From NCBI GenBank assembly GCA_030141605.1, contig JAQGDQ010000545.1, positions 1 to 39,003 on the forward strand: a DNA stretch of 39,003 nucleotides, given 5' to 3'. The position numbers were made by a program, and so were the translations under genes. Of the stretch, positions 21,396 to 33,053 are shown piece after piece (the stretch's first letter is position 1; every line of letters begins with the position of its first letter). The notes under the pieces are model-generated. The model was given only the letters and a program-made list of their open reading frames with translations. It was not told where the DNA came from and did not search any database. The DNA comes from Tubiluchus corallicola (taxonomy: Eukaryota > Priapulida > Priapulimorpha > Priapulimorphida > Tubiluchidae).

Positions 21396-22015
21396 GTCAA
21401 AAATCGTCTTGTCCTTTTTGTTTTCACAAATAAAATTTATAATTTTCCACACTGGCCGTCTAGCGTGGAATGTCAAGAATTTCAGCTATGCAGCTGCCGC
21501 TGCTACTCCGACACTGAAATATTCAAGAAGCAAATTTCATCTTACAACAACGCATCGCAGAGCTCTTCAGAATTCTGATTTATTCCTCTTCTCCGGCTGA
21601 GCACAACTTCACTACGCGACAGGGAAAAGTGGCCGGTATCGATTTTTTTATTTGACAATCGATATTTCCCAACCACAAGAGATCATTTTCTATATTCATT
21701 TACCGTCAAGTTTAATCGTGGTTTGCGTGCAACCGGATATGTATGTATGTGAGAATAATGATTTGATGTAATTGGAAACGCATATCTCATTCGGTATCGT
21801 GCGGCGGATTACGCGTGAGAAGTTTTTCGACAAGAACGCGTAATTAGTTTTGCGACAAACATCGGTAAAATGAATGAGTAAAATAAAAAAATCAGACTAA
21901 TTGTAAAGAGAACGAAACCAAATTCCCGTGTTGCATCCTGGCTAATAATTCTGTTGCGTGTAAAAGGACCATAGAAAATGCGATTAGGAGGAAGAGTAAT
22001 TATTAGTTAACAAGG
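21396..22015. other. No feature seen
   Basis: Short plus-strand open frames (21345-21600) start inside the MITE and are not recognisable. No other signal. Confidence 0.45.
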
Positions 22016-22031
22016 AGAGAAAGAGAGAGTA

Positions 22032-22088
<57 letters not shown>

Positions 22089-22090
22089 CA
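22016..22090. repeat. AG dinucleotide microsatellite
   Basis: AG repeats with two interruptions, followed by a purine-rich stretch to about 22125. Confidence 0.93.
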
Positions 22091-22125
22091 GGGAGGACAG
22101 AGAGGAAGAAAAGAAGAAGGCAGAA

Positions 22126-24558
22126 GAACAGCATGACAGTAGAGTAGGTCACTGAATTTGAATTAACCTATCAACAGAAACCGTTTCACAGATGATTATT
22201 CTCAAGGATTTATTTCAGCAGAAACCTATAAATTAGCGAACACTGGGCTTCTCTACTGCCAAATATTGTACTCAAGACGCATCTTTCCTTTGCTCTTATA
22301 CCGTTAATGCCCAGTGTTGATTAAGTATCGATTTATTCACCAGTAGCTGCACTCGATCAATGCTTTTAATACGCGTAAGTAACGGCGGCCATTCCAGCGT
22401 GCTATATAACAACTAACTTCAACACGTTCTCACCACGCGTTGTGTGAAGAAACGTTGGCTTTTAATACCACTGGAAATCATCTCAAATAGGTCCCAAAAG
22501 GAAACTGTCGTCCAGGCTTGTAGATTTTAATGCTCCGGGTCTGGCAGACAAGGTCTGAGGTTGTCCAGTCAAGGAACCTATTTACTAATCATATAAGTTA
22601 GGCAGCCAGGGACGTAAGAGACTGCTGTTATTTTACTGGATGGTACGGGCTGGCTTCGGCAAGTTATAAATGTCATCCGTTTACTACTCGATCAGGCGCT
22701 CTTTGCAAAGAAAAATATTCCTTAAATGTTTCTGACAAGAAAAGAACTGAATTTTTAATTTGTACCGTGTTTTCCCCTGATTAACACAGCTCGCCAACCC
22801 GGCACATGCATGTGATGACTTATCACATTGCGACAGTGCTAAAACAGGGTTGCCTTATAGGTACCTGAAACAAATCTGACGTATTATATATTAGATTAGA
22901 TTATTTTTAATCTAGTATGGACGCTGTATAGTGAAGAGTAGAAATTTTGAATTTTTTTCTTCCAACGCCACTTTATTCTTTGCTTTAGCCTCGCTTTATT
23001 CTTGTTTTACTTATCATCATTTTCATCAGTTTCTTTTTTCCTGCTTTTTCATCGTCTTCCCCTCTTCATCCGCAGTTACACGAATTCAATGTTGCAACTT
23101 TCACGCCGACTCGTATAGTAACAGTACAGTTGTTTAGAAATTCCTCTAGTACAAGTTTCACTATGTAGTCTTACCGTTGCCCGTGCATACCAGATGACGT
23201 ATGAGCACATAACGAAGCTTGCCCCCATACTGTTCACTCAATACGAGGTGGAGTATCTTGCAATATCTGACCAGGCATCAGATTTGTGCCTTGTTTACGC
23301 GCAGTCGGACGGTTGTTTATTAATACAGAAGCCCAATCAACCATCGAGGCGTCTGTGGAACAGCTATTCTTGTTCGATTTTTAGAAGCTGGCAAATGAAA
23401 AACATATCGAAGGAGAGAATGGTTTTGATTACGGTGGAGCTGGGGAGGGCTGTTGTTCTCGTCTAGTGACCACGTGGATAAGGATAATACGTATGCTTGC
23501 AAAACAAAACTATCCTAAAGCCTGCATAGTTAAAGCTACGTTATGATGCTTCATAGTAGAAAGCACCAAAAACTGGGTCAAATGTATTTTTTTTTTGCTT
23601 TTTATAAAAACAAACAATAAATATATTGGACTTTTATATTCACGCATCAAATCATCAGAAAAATGTTCAAGAAATACTAAAAATTTAATTTTATAACCCA
23701 ACTTCTCTGGCTAAACACTAGTACTGCAATTGTAAAGAACTCGTATTTTCAAACTCGGGTAGTACCTCGTGGAAGCAGTTATAGTGCTTCGAGTTTTTTC
23801 TATTGTCAAGCCGGATCTTCGTCTGGAAGAATAATCTACCGGATTTAAATATAACATCAATGTGTTCTTGCAAAGTCAGTAGCAACCAACATTTGTGCGG
23901 TTGCTAATTGTTTTATAGAAACGCGACAAAAAACAATGGCTAACTTTAACGACGATTTCCTCAAGATTATGATTTTCAGTGTGCAGCCTGCACCTCAACT
24001 TCAACGTTGATTGTCTCAGCTAACAAATAACATAGAGCGATGAGCTTGGTATCAAAATAATTCTCATGAAATGCAAATTTAGGATATGGGAATAACTATT
24101 GAAGCTTAATTGCCGATTTATGGACGTTTTTGCTACTCAAGTACGCATATGGGTTGTTGAACATTATTTGGATTGGAGGAAAGTTCTGCGTCTTTCTTGT
24201 TTTAGAGCTCAAATGGGACAACAACGCATGTGGTTCAGTGACTGAATAAACTTTTTTTGTTCAGACGGTCACCCAAAGTTCAAGGGTCTGGCATTCATAT
24301 TTGTGGCTACTAGAAAACTGCAAAAATTTGACAAATGAGAGGCGCTGGCACTGAAATTTGCAGGGCGTGTCATTCTGCTTTGAAATATTTGTGGGACATT
24401 AAATGAATTAACGTTCAGTTCAATTCAGTTCAAGTTTATTGCCTCGTAGAATTTATTATCATTATACGTTATATAGATATATAAATATGGTTAGTTCACA
24501 ATACAAAATAATCAGACAGAAAGAGCAGGATGGTGAAAAACTATCGAGTTACCTGGCA
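22126..24558. other. Receptor-gene intron, no supported feature
   Basis: I inspected a 90-codon plus-strand frame at 23194-23466 and a minus-strand donor-like site (GCAACG/GTAAGAC near 23175) without reaching a gene call. Otherwise AT-rich sequence without recognisable elements. Confidence 0.4.
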
Positions 24559-26013
24559 ATTCAGCAAAGTAACAATTCGAAAAGTAGTAAAGCAACATGG
24601 CAACTAAAATGGCACAAAATATGGAAGCTGTAAAAAACTCTTAAAGCTATGTTGTGTTAGGATACCTTATAGACAATAAGTCACCCGATTACAGCATTTA
24701 TAACAATTACGTCACTCGAAACAGCTGATGAAATATTATCAAAAGTTGTTGAAAGTTATAATTATGACGATTTATTAAATTACTAATAATACTAATTTTC
24801 AATACTCGATATTCTTTACGTTAAATACTAATATTCAATTGTTTAGTAACATTAATATTTAACAGGCAGAAGCAGGAGTTCATTTGTAGTGAGGCTTCCA
24901 CAACCATTTATGTTAATTACTAGAAAAACTTAACTGTTTTATGTTATACATATTCAGCAAATTCTCTTAAAATTTCTGTATTTTAGATGTATATATCATT
25001 ATATTATAATCATCAACGAAAGATCATGCTTTTCCAACTTCATTGGCTGAATTCTGACAGAAATCCCGATACATTTTTAAAACAAGGAAATTTTTTCTTT
25101 CAATTTGTGTCCATTTTCTCTATGTCCATTGTATTGCATCTTAGAAAGCCCATTGTGTTGTACCATTGATTTGTCACTCGAAACAGCTGATGAAATGTTG
25201 TCAGAATTTGTTAAATGTTATAATTATGACAATTTATTAAATTATTAATAAAACTAATATTCAGTAATCAATATTCGATACGTTAAATACTCTGACTTCT
25301 GTCTGTTAAATATTAAAGTTACTAAGCAAAGGAATGTTAGTATATAACGACAATAGAATCTAAGCTGTGCTAGTAATCGTGTATTATACATAGATTGCCA
25401 AGAAATATGTAGATAAGCAGAAGATCTTGCTTTCAATGGACAATACAAATGGACATAGATATAATGGACACAAACTGAATTCCTTGTTTTAAAAATGTGT
25501 CGGGATTTCGTTTAGAATTCAGCCAAGGAAGTTGAAAAGGCAAGATCTTTTGTTGATGATTACAAATATAATGACATATAAATCTAAAATACAGAAATTT
25601 TCAAAAATTTGCTGAATAAACAGAACACAAAGCTGTTAAATTTTTCTAGTAATTAACATAAATGGTTGTGCAAGCCTGATCTACACATGAACTCCTGCTT
25701 CTGCCTGTTAAATATTAATGTTACTAAACAATTGAATATTAGTATTTAACGTACTGAATATTGAGTATTGAATATTAGTATTATTAGTAATTTAACAAAT
25801 CGTCATAATTATAACATTCAACAGCTTTTGATAATATTACGAATGACGTAATTATTATAAATGCTTTAATCAAGTGACTTCTTGTTTACAATTTATCTTA
25901 ACATAACACAGCGTTATGAGTTTTTAACAGATTCCATATTTTGTGGCATTTTTAATTACCTTGTTGCTTTATTGAGTTGCTCTGCTACATTTTGATTTGT
26001 TACTTTGCTGAAT
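24559..26013. mobile_element. Large nested inverted-repeat (foldback) element
   Basis: The left arm is about 24559-25150 and the right arm about 25432-26013, inverted and roughly 85 to 90 percent similar by eye. They share blocks such as TTAACAGGCAGAAGCAGGAG and ATTTATGTTAATTACTAGAA. The outer edges are ATTCAGCAAAGTAAC and its complement. The central ~280 bp is not unique: 25172-25290 is a direct copy of 24711-24830 (GTCACTCGAAACAGCTGATG), and it runs into a short inverted copy of the TTAACAGGCAGAAG block. No transposase frame and no clear target duplication were found, so foldback transposon and palindromic duplication remain alternatives. Confidence 0.85.
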
Positions 26014-26739
26014 TTTTTAATATTTTTGAAACATTTTGCTAGCTTTACTACCATTATTTTGCATTCGTAAAAGCATAGTATGTGAGAAACGAAAAACTCA
26101 GTAATTTGCACGCCCTGAACTGTGGCGCCATGTTGGCACAACGAAAGGTGAAATTAGAGAAACTCAGAAGTTCGTAAAAGCCTCTATAAATTTGAATTCG
26201 CTTGAAATTGTCAGCACGGGAAAATTTTATGCTGGCTGATAATTTTAGGGCATTTTACAGATTTTTCATACTTCCAAGCCACACGTTTGAAGCTACGAAG
26301 ACTTTGTGTAACATTTAGCAGCGTTGCTTCAGAATGCTTATGGGTCAGTGTGCTTAAGTAAACACTTAGATTTCTCGTGTTTGCTTATTCAAATTCAGAA
26401 CTAGAAAAGGAAAGGCCCCAGCTTCATTGGTACAGCTCAATGAGAGCACGCCTGTCAACAGATCCAACAGATTAAGAAAAATGACATCAGAACAGCATGT
26501 GATGTTTTTTGGTGCATCCACTCGAGGGGTAGGGGGCCTCGTACTGTTTATTACTATTTTGCAAATCAAACTTACATCTTACATCGCTTATAAAATGTTT
26601 AGTGTATAAAGCACAATAAAAAACTACATACATTTTGATACTTGTGAAGACAACACATGGCATTTACATCACACCAGGAATAACTTTGTCGTGCAACAAA
26701 ATTCAACTAAAGCAGTCTCGGTCTACGTCGATTCTTGTC
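26014..26739. other. No supported feature
   Basis: A lone A-box-like string (CAGCTCAATGAGAGCACGCC, near 26433) has no B box after it. Otherwise nothing seen. Confidence 0.45.
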
Positions 26740-26803
26740 AATAAGCCTTTTCACAGTTTCGTTGTGCGCAGGCGCAGTTGCTGTAGGTCAAGGTTTAAGT
26801 GTA
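26740..26803 (+). mobile_element. MITE family 1, isolated left terminus (copy 4)
   Basis: AATAAGCCTTTTCACAGTTT then CGTTGTGCGCAGGCGCAGTT and CTGTAGGTCAAGGTTTAAGT match the left end of the copy at 6336 and the complement of the right end of the copy at 36205-36598. The similarity stops at about 26803, after which a different, coding-like sequence follows. Confidence 0.8.
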
Positions 26804-26833
26804 ATTTAAATGACAGTAACAATGTTTTGCTTT

Positions 26834-27134
26834 TCAATAATTAGAATCTTCTTCAGCGGGCTCAGACTCGGAGATAGAAGTTTCTTTCTCAATCGGCTTG
26901 CCATTGAACTTTTTTCTGTATTTTGCTATGATTTTCTACAACACTGGGTACAGTTGAGTTGTATTCCATTTGCTGTCCACATCCAGTGCCGAGTCAGGCA
27001 TATCATTGCCTGTCTAGCAAAAGTCATGCCGTGTTTGTCTTGTTGAGCATTTACTGCTTGTACAGAGTCGACTGCCAGATTGTACAATCCTTTATTCCAT
27101 GTGTTCAAGACCTGTGCTGCGCAGTGCAACACAG
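26834..27134 (-). pseudogene. Broken coding remnant next to a MITE terminus, possibly a transposase 3' end
   Basis: On the minus strand, one frame gives LNTWNKGLYNLAVDSVQAVN and then AQQDKHGMTFARQ. A second frame continues with NDMPDSALDVDSKWNTTQLY, a stop, KIIAKYRKKFNGKPIEKE, and an acidic tail ending SEPAEEDSNY with a stop at 26834. The change of frame near 26996 and the internal stop mark it as dead. It ends only ~30 bp from the MITE terminus at 26740-26803, where the C-terminus of an autonomous parent's transposase would lie. I do not recognise the family. Confidence 0.35.
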
Positions 27135-27177
27135 ACTAATTTAATACCGGAAAAAGACGAAAAAGGGCACTTTAAAA

Positions 27178-27212
27178 TGAGTCTGTGTGGGATTATTTTT
27201 CCACACAGACTA
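27178..27212. repeat. Short perfect hairpin
   Basis: AGTCTGTGTGG, a short spacer (GATTATTTTT), then CCACACAGACT form an 11-bp stem. The outer part, CACAGACTAATT, also occurs at 27130-27141. It lies 25 bp from the receptor exon donor, on the intron side. Confidence 0.7.
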
Positions 27213-27236
27213 ATTACACTAAACAGTGCAGCTTAC

Positions 27237-27367
27237 CTCCAAAGTTTGGTCGTAACCGGTAGTCGTATCCCAGGAGAAGACCATTTATTATGGCTGTAAC
27301 ATTTTCCTGCTGTACTGACGTCAGCAATTCATCCATGAAGCCACGTTGGCCGGAGCCGAGATAAAAT
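27237..27367 (-). CDS. GABA-A receptor beta-like subunit, exon encoding the start of the mature N-terminal domain
   Basis: The acceptor TTTTTCTTCTTCTAG/ATTTTA and the donor TTTGGAG/GTAAGC enclose 131 bp with 43 complete codons. The peptide includes FMDELLTSVQQENV, TAIINGLLLGYDYRL and RPNFG. L-L-x-GYD-x-RLRP-x-FGG is the hallmark N-terminal motif of GABA-A and related Cys-loop receptor subunits (beta subunits: LLKGYDIRLRPDFGG, recalled). The exon ends in phase 1 after FG, so the next exon supplies the second glycine, as 19653-19720 does. The product would sit in the plasma membrane with this part outside the cell. The signal-peptide exon should lie at higher coordinates; it was not recognised and may be in the gap. 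The 7.5-kb intron that follows is filled with repeats and transposons. Confidence 0.88.
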
Positions 27368-27442
27368 CTAGAAGAAGAAAAACCAAGCTAATGATCAAAT
27401 GGTAAATGAAACTAATCATGAACGACATGAGAAACTTGACAG

Positions 27443-27987
27443 TTAAAGGAAAGGTCAAACCTTCTGGAAAGTTAAGCTTATTTCTATGTTCGCAAAATGT
27501 TAGAAGGATTTAGTGACAAAGTTGCAATAGGCGCCTCGTGTAATTAGTAAAATCGTTTTAAAGTCGCGATCACTTAATGCTTGAGCGCTATCATTTACAA
27601 TGCCCATTTTTCTTCCAATGACGTCATTCGTTGATTGAAGAAAAGTAGTACATTGTCAATCTTCATCAAACGTATAATAAGCTTTTACAGAAAAATTACA
27701 TAGCTAATCTTGTAGTATTTTTGCGTGAGCATTAAGTAAACTGCAGAAATTTGAATTAATTTAAGCAGCATGCGCTAAACCCACAATACTCTCACGAAAA
27801 ATCACGTTATAATTTCCAAGTGAATGGCGGCAACCACCACACCTGGAATTTTTTATTTAAAGGTAGTATATTTTAGATTTATGCTTTATAGAATGTTTTT
27901 TGCAAATTTCTTTGTTATATTTTTCTACGTTTAAGTGATAACAGTAAAATAAACCCAACATACTAAGTGACTTGTTCTTTCCTTTAA
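27443..27987 (+). mobile_element. TTAA-target MITE (family 2), copy A
   Basis: TTAA at 27443-27446 and 27984-27987 flank an element with inverted termini AGGAAAGG and CTTTCCT. The TTAAAGGRR-like end with a TTAA duplication is the signature known from T2/Kolobok-type MITEs. The interior (537 bp) is about 80 percent similar by eye, in reverse orientation, to 36886-37436; shared blocks include GACGTCATT, GCGCTA-like strings and ATGGCGGCAACCACCA. No reading frame. It sits just upstream (minus sense) of the receptor exon at 27237-27367. Confidence 0.83.
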
Positions 27988-28228
27988 GTTCCTCCATACG
28001 TCTTTACTGAGGTTCCATTTTTATGAAGAGAAATTACTTCTACTAGACTGTCGTGCATTGAAGAACGTTTGAAAAGAATTTCTGCACTTTTAATCCATTT
28101 TTACATTTTAACACGGTCATAAACGATAACGCAGCTGTTATTTATAAGCCCAATTTCCAGATTGTCAGGCAATAAGAATTATTCACTTATCAAATTTTGG
28201 ATACCGCTATAGGTATGCGTGAAGATAC

Positions 28229-28422
28229 TTAAAGGGAAGAAAAGGAAATTTTCAGGTATATCCTAAAAAACTTTCCACGCAAAGTTATATTACTTACCAT
28301 TACGCTTAACTGCTTGAAAAACTTAAGTAACTAGAAAGGGTAATTGTTAGTAATTTAAAATGTTTGCGCTAATTAGTAAAACGTCTCCCTGATCACTGAC
28401 TCACTTTCCCAGTGCAAGCAGG
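28229..28422 (+). mobile_element. TTAA-target MITE (family 3), left part, cut by the gap
   Basis: Begins TTAAAGGGAAGAAAAGGAAA. About 170 bp (AAAAACTTTCCACGCAAAGT, TAACTAGAAA, GCTAATTAGTAAAA) match the reverse complement of 38156-38300. The other end would lie in the run of N. Confidence 0.65.
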
Positions 28423-29003
28423 NNNNNNNNNNNNNNNNNNNNNNNNNNNNNNNNNNNNNNNNNNNNNNNNNNNNNNNNNNNNNNNNNNNNNNNNNNNNNN
28501 NNNNNNNNNNNNNNNNNNNNNNNNNNNNNNNNNNNNNNNNNNNNNNNNNNNNNNNNNNNNNNNNNNNNNNNNNNNNNNNNNNNNNNNNNNNNNNNNNNNN
28601 NNNNNNNNNNNNNNNNNNNNNNNNNNNNNNNNNNNNNNNNNNNNNNNNNNNNNNNNNNNNNNNNNNNNNNNNNNNNNNNNNNNNNNNNNNNNNNNNNNNN
28701 NNNNNNNNNNNNNNNNNNNNNNNNNNNNNNNNNNNNNNNNNNNNNNNNNNNNNNNNNNNNNNNNNNNNNNNNNNNNNNNNNNNNNNNNNNNNNNNNNNNN
28801 NNNNNNNNNNNNNNNNNNNNNNNNNNNNNNNNNNNNNNNNNNNNNNNNNNNNNNNNNNNNNNNNNNNNNNNNNNNNNNNNNNNNNNNNNNNNNNNNNNNN
28901 NNNNNNNNNNNNNNNNNNNNNNNNNNNNNNNNNNNNNNNNNNNNNNNNNNNNNNNNNNNNNNNNNNNNNNNNNNNNNNNNNNNNNNNNNNNNNNNNNNNN
29001 NNN
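28423..29003. other. Assembly gap (581 N)
   Basis: A run of undetermined bases. The right side begins inside the 45-bp minisatellite and the left side is family 3 MITE sequence. Translations crossing the gap are meaningless. Confidence 1.
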
Positions 29004-29894
29004 TTCTCATTCGCTACGAACGAACAGTTTTGTGTGCTCTTATGTTTTACCACATTCGCTAGGAAAGAACTGTTTTGAGTGCTCTTATGTCTTATCACAT
29101 TCGCTAGGAAAGAACCGTTTTGTGTGCTCTTATGTTTTATCACATTCGCTAGGAAAAAACTGTTTTGAGTGCTCTTATGTTTTACCACATTCGCTAGGAA
29201 AGAACTGTTTTGTGTGCTCTTATGTTTTATCACATTCGCTAGGAAAGAACTGTTCTGTGTGCTCTTATGTTTTATCACATTCGCTAGGAAAGAACTGTTT
29301 TGTGTGCTCTTATGTTTTATCACATTCGCTAGGAAAGAACTGTTTTGTGTGCTCTTATGTTTTACCACATTCGCTAGGAAAGAACTGTTTTGTGTGTTCT
29401 ATGTTTTAGCACATTCGCTAGGAAAGAACTGTTTTGTGTGCTCTTATGTTTTAGCACATTCGCTAGGAAAGAACTGTTTTGAGTGCTCTTATGTTTTAGC
29501 GCATTCGCTAGGAAAGAACTGTTTGGAGTGCTCTTATGTTTTAACACATTCGCTAGGAAAGAACTGTTTTGAGTGCTCTTATGTTTTAGCACATTCGCTA
29601 GGAAAGAACTGTTTTGTGTGTTCTATGTTTTAGCACATTCGCTAGGAAAGAACTGTTTTGAGTGCTCTATGTTTTAGCACATTCGCTAGGAAGAACTGTT
29701 TTGTGTGTTCTATGTTTTATCACATTTGCTAGGAAAGAACTGTTTTGTGTGCTCTATGTTTTAGCACATTCGCTAGGAAGAACTGTTTTGTGTGTTCTAT
29801 GTTTCAGCACATTTGCTAGGAAAGAACTGTTTTGAGTGCTCTATGTTTTAGCACATTCGCTAGGAAAGAACTGTTTTGAGTGCTCTATGTTTCT
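29004..29894. repeat. 45-bp minisatellite, about 20 visible copies
   Basis: The unit is TCGCTAGGAAAGAACTGTTT then TGTGTGCTCTTATGTTTTAT and CACAT. Copies to about 29380 are 45 bp; later copies often lack one or two bases (TTCTATG for CTCTTATG), giving 43-44 bp. As 45 is a multiple of three, both strands stay open for long stretches (for example SYVLSHSLGKNCFVC per unit). The shortened copies break those frames, which argues against coding use. The array probably continues into the gap. Confidence 0.96.
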
Positions 29895-31430
29895 TCACAA
29901 CATAGGTTCTGCATTTAGAGATGTGGAACTTGTGGTATTGGAATGGAATGGGTTATTCGGAATGAAATACGCATCCTTCCTTACTGAAATAGACATCTGG
30001 AAGGTCACATACAGTTTCTGATCAGACTGCACGTTGCCTAACTTTGTTTAACTCCTTCAGGACAATAAGTGTTTGCACTAAGCAGCGATTACACTGTATT
30101 TGATAATTTTTCTAAATTTCTGCTCCTTACACAATAGATTTTCATGCAAAATTATATTAGAAATGTATTTGCTTACTTTAGATAAATTAAAAATCAATTT
30201 TTGGCGAATTAATTGAACAAAGCTTTCAGTAACTGCAGTGTTTGTACTGTAACAATGTACAGTATCCCTTGTGTAAAAATGGCTAACGCGAAAAATTTCA
30301 ACTATCCATACACAACACTCTGATACACTTTGGCCTCGAGTCTACTCTATTTTTCAGGAGAAACTTCTGTTGAAAGATGAAACGACCTTAATTTCTCCTT
30401 GGCTGATCGGTTGGAACTCTGTGCAACCGACAGTTCTCTTGGCCGGTAGCAAGCAGGCGATCAATAAATTAGTGTGTACGATCAAGCAAATGTACACCAG
30501 GCTAAGCTACTCAATAGGCTAAGTTGGGAGTGCCTGAAAAGGGCGTGTTTTTTAACTTTATTCAATTAAATCACTTATAAATGTTTAAACAAATAGCTTG
30601 ATTGGATAGCCAGCATTCTCCTCAATAGAGAATCACGTAATTAGTAATCATTTAGTTATGTCTGTACTCATACAGTAGCACAAAAGTCATAAGTATTATA
30701 AGACCTATTTTTAATGCTGATGTCCTGAAGAGACAGAGAGAGTGACAGTTAATGAACACTCATAGTGAACACTCAGATATCCCCGAGTTTAAGAGAACTG
30801 TGAAAACCAATATTTAGTATAAAACGTAGAGAAAGTCGTCTCGCATTTTATGGAATCCAATTTGAAGAAACTTATGACCAAGATACTCATCCTTTTATCT
30901 TTTCTGGTGTTCTGTATCAGGTTATTGATCGTATAATCATTTCAGGTGCAGCAATTAAAGGTTCGGGTTTCTTTGCCTGAGATATTTGCTTTGTCTTAAT
31001 TGGCAAATAATTAACGGCTGATTAAAATTTATCCCTTACAAATTATAATTTCAACAAGAAAAGTGAAATTTCTCTCCCGTGTAAAAAACCTACTGAATAA
31101 GTTGACGAAATTTAATTAAATTTATAAAAAAGCTCGAAGCATTTTTTAACCACAAATGAATACTCATTATTAGGAGAAAAAGCATTTTTAAGAAGTAAAA
31201 TTGTCAGAGCACTAGAACCTACAGTAAGATATGAATAAGCCAATACGTCATAAACTTGTTTACATAACAGTGATATTGTTTACTTAATGTATGTAATTTT
31301 AATGCTTACTTGATGATCGTATATGTTTGTGTACGTGAAATTATCTCTTTCAGTGCATTTTAATGTTTTTCTAAAATTTAATATATGTCATTTCTACCCT
31401 TATTTTCTCTCTGCCCTCCTCATTCTATTT
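29895..31430. other. No feature seen
   Basis: AT-rich sequence without recognised exon, RNA gene or element end. Confidence 0.45.
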
Positions 31431-31439
31431 TAATTAAAA

Positions 31440-31880
31440 TTATGTGTGATATGTGTATATGTGATATGTATATATGTATATGTATATAGTATATATATAT
31501 ATTTGTTACACATGAGTCAAGTAATTGTGCTGTTAGTAGTGTTCTTATTGTCGTGATCGAATTGGTAATTAGTGTTATGCATGTACACTTTGTTATGATT
31601 TTATCTTTGTTTTAAATGCTTGTGTTTTTATGCACTATATTGCACTAGTAGTTCTAATGTATTGCGCGTGACGCATTTGCCAACTAGCAGTGTAAGTTTT
31701 CAGATAGGCAAGCTGAATGATATGATACATTGCAAGAAGTTTATAATCATTTTTATGTCATTATATATTAATGATAATCATTATATAATTTTTATATACA
31801 CGCACGCACGCACTCACTCACCCACGCACCCACACTCACTCACACGCACACACATATCTTAATATATATATATGTATATC
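31440..31880. repeat. Scattered TATG and CA-rich microsatellites
   Basis: TATG/TA repeats at about 31445-31502 and a CACG/CACT/CA-rich run at about 31799-31853, followed by TATATA to about 31880. The 80-codon open frame ending here (31620-31862) runs through the repeat and is not credible. Confidence 0.85.
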
Positions 31881-31934
31881 TATTTAAGTTGTCACATATA
31901 ATCATGTCATCTCCATTCACCGGCCATCAGCAGT

Positions 31935-32095
31935 AACTCAGCATCTTTATCACACAGTTATTAGGCCTAAGCCTATAGCAAGGTATGGCTTCAGCAACTT
32001 TATCACATAATTATTAGGCCTAAGCCCTACAGCAAGGTGTGGCTTCAGCATCTTTATCAGATAATTATTAATCATATAGCAAGGTGTGGCTATGT
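31935..32095. repeat. Three tandem copies of a ~60-66 bp unit
   Basis: CAGCATCTTTATCACACAGT then TATTAGGCCTAAGCC and AGCAAGGTATGGCTT occur three times. The last copy is decayed (ATTAATCATATAGC in place of the GGCCTAAGCC part). Confidence 0.9.
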
Positions 32096-32455
32096 ACAGT
32101 AATCAACACGACTATAGGTAAACAAGTTTATAGTTTACTGGCCCGTACAAGTTATTATCCATTGATTTCTTTTTCTATTATTGCATCTATGAGCTTCTAC
32201 GTGCCTTAGACTTGTTTATGCAACAGTAAGCTTGTTGGTTATAGTGCAAGCAATAAAAGCTCTACTTACGAAAAGTGCTTTAATTGTACTTACTGAAAGC
32301 ATTTGAGAAGTTGTCTGGAATTTCAATTTTATATTTTATCGTCGAGATTATCTACTAATTATAGAATCATAGAACATTAATTTTGATTGGAATGACACCT
32401 TTTGCACGTTGTTTTGGTTAATTGTAGTTTAAAATACTTAACAATTTAATCAATA

Positions 32456-33053
32456 AGATTAGATTAGATTGGACTGGATTGGATTGGATTGGGCTGGATT
32501 AGATTAGCTTGGCTTGGATTGAATTGGATTGGATTGGATTGGATTGGATTAGATTAGATTAGATTAGATTAGCTTAGCTTAGCTTAGCTTAGCTTAGCTT
32601 AGCTTAGCTTAGCTTAGATTTGATTAGATTAGATTAGATTAGATTGATTAGATTAGATTAGATTAGATTAGATTAGATTAGATTAGATTAGATTAGATTA
32701 GATTAGATTAGATTAGATTAGATTAGATTAGATTAGATTAGATTAGATTAGATTAGATTAGATTAGATTAGATTAGATTAGATTAGATTAGATTAGATTA
32801 GATTAGATTAGATTAGATTAGATTAGATTAGATTAGATTAGATTAGATTAGATTAGATTAGATTAGATTAGATTAGATTAGATTAGATTAGATTAGATTA
32901 GATTAGATTAGATTAGATTAGATTAGATTAGATTAGATTAGATTAGATTAGATTAGATTAGATTAGATTAGATTAGATTAGATTAGATTAGATTAGATTA
33001 GATTAGATTAGATTAGATTAGATTAGATTAGATTAGATTAGATTAGATTAGAT
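32456..33053. repeat. GATTA pentamer satellite with GGATT and AGCTT blocks
   Basis: About 600 bp of pentamers. GGATT-type units prevail at 32460-32555, AGCTT units at 32570-32618, and then nearly uninterrupted GATTA (one single-base loss near 32645) to 33053. The variants are one base away from the main unit. Confidence 0.98.

Noticed and set aside
23194-23466. 90-codon plus-strand open frame as a gene
   Set aside because: The peptide is not recognisable, there is no splice or promoter context, and the minus strand is similarly open.
26430-26455. Second tRNA-derived SINE
   Set aside because: Only an A-box-like string is present. No B box and no body similarity to 2404-2625.
28373-29633. Apparent 331-, 154- and 125-codon repeat proteins on both strands
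   Set aside because: They include translated gap bases or the 45-bp minisatellite. Several frames are open together and later units shift the frame.
32456-33053. Interstitial telomeric repeat
   Set aside because: The unit is the pentamer GATTA; it is not TTAGGG, TTAGG or TTAGGC.
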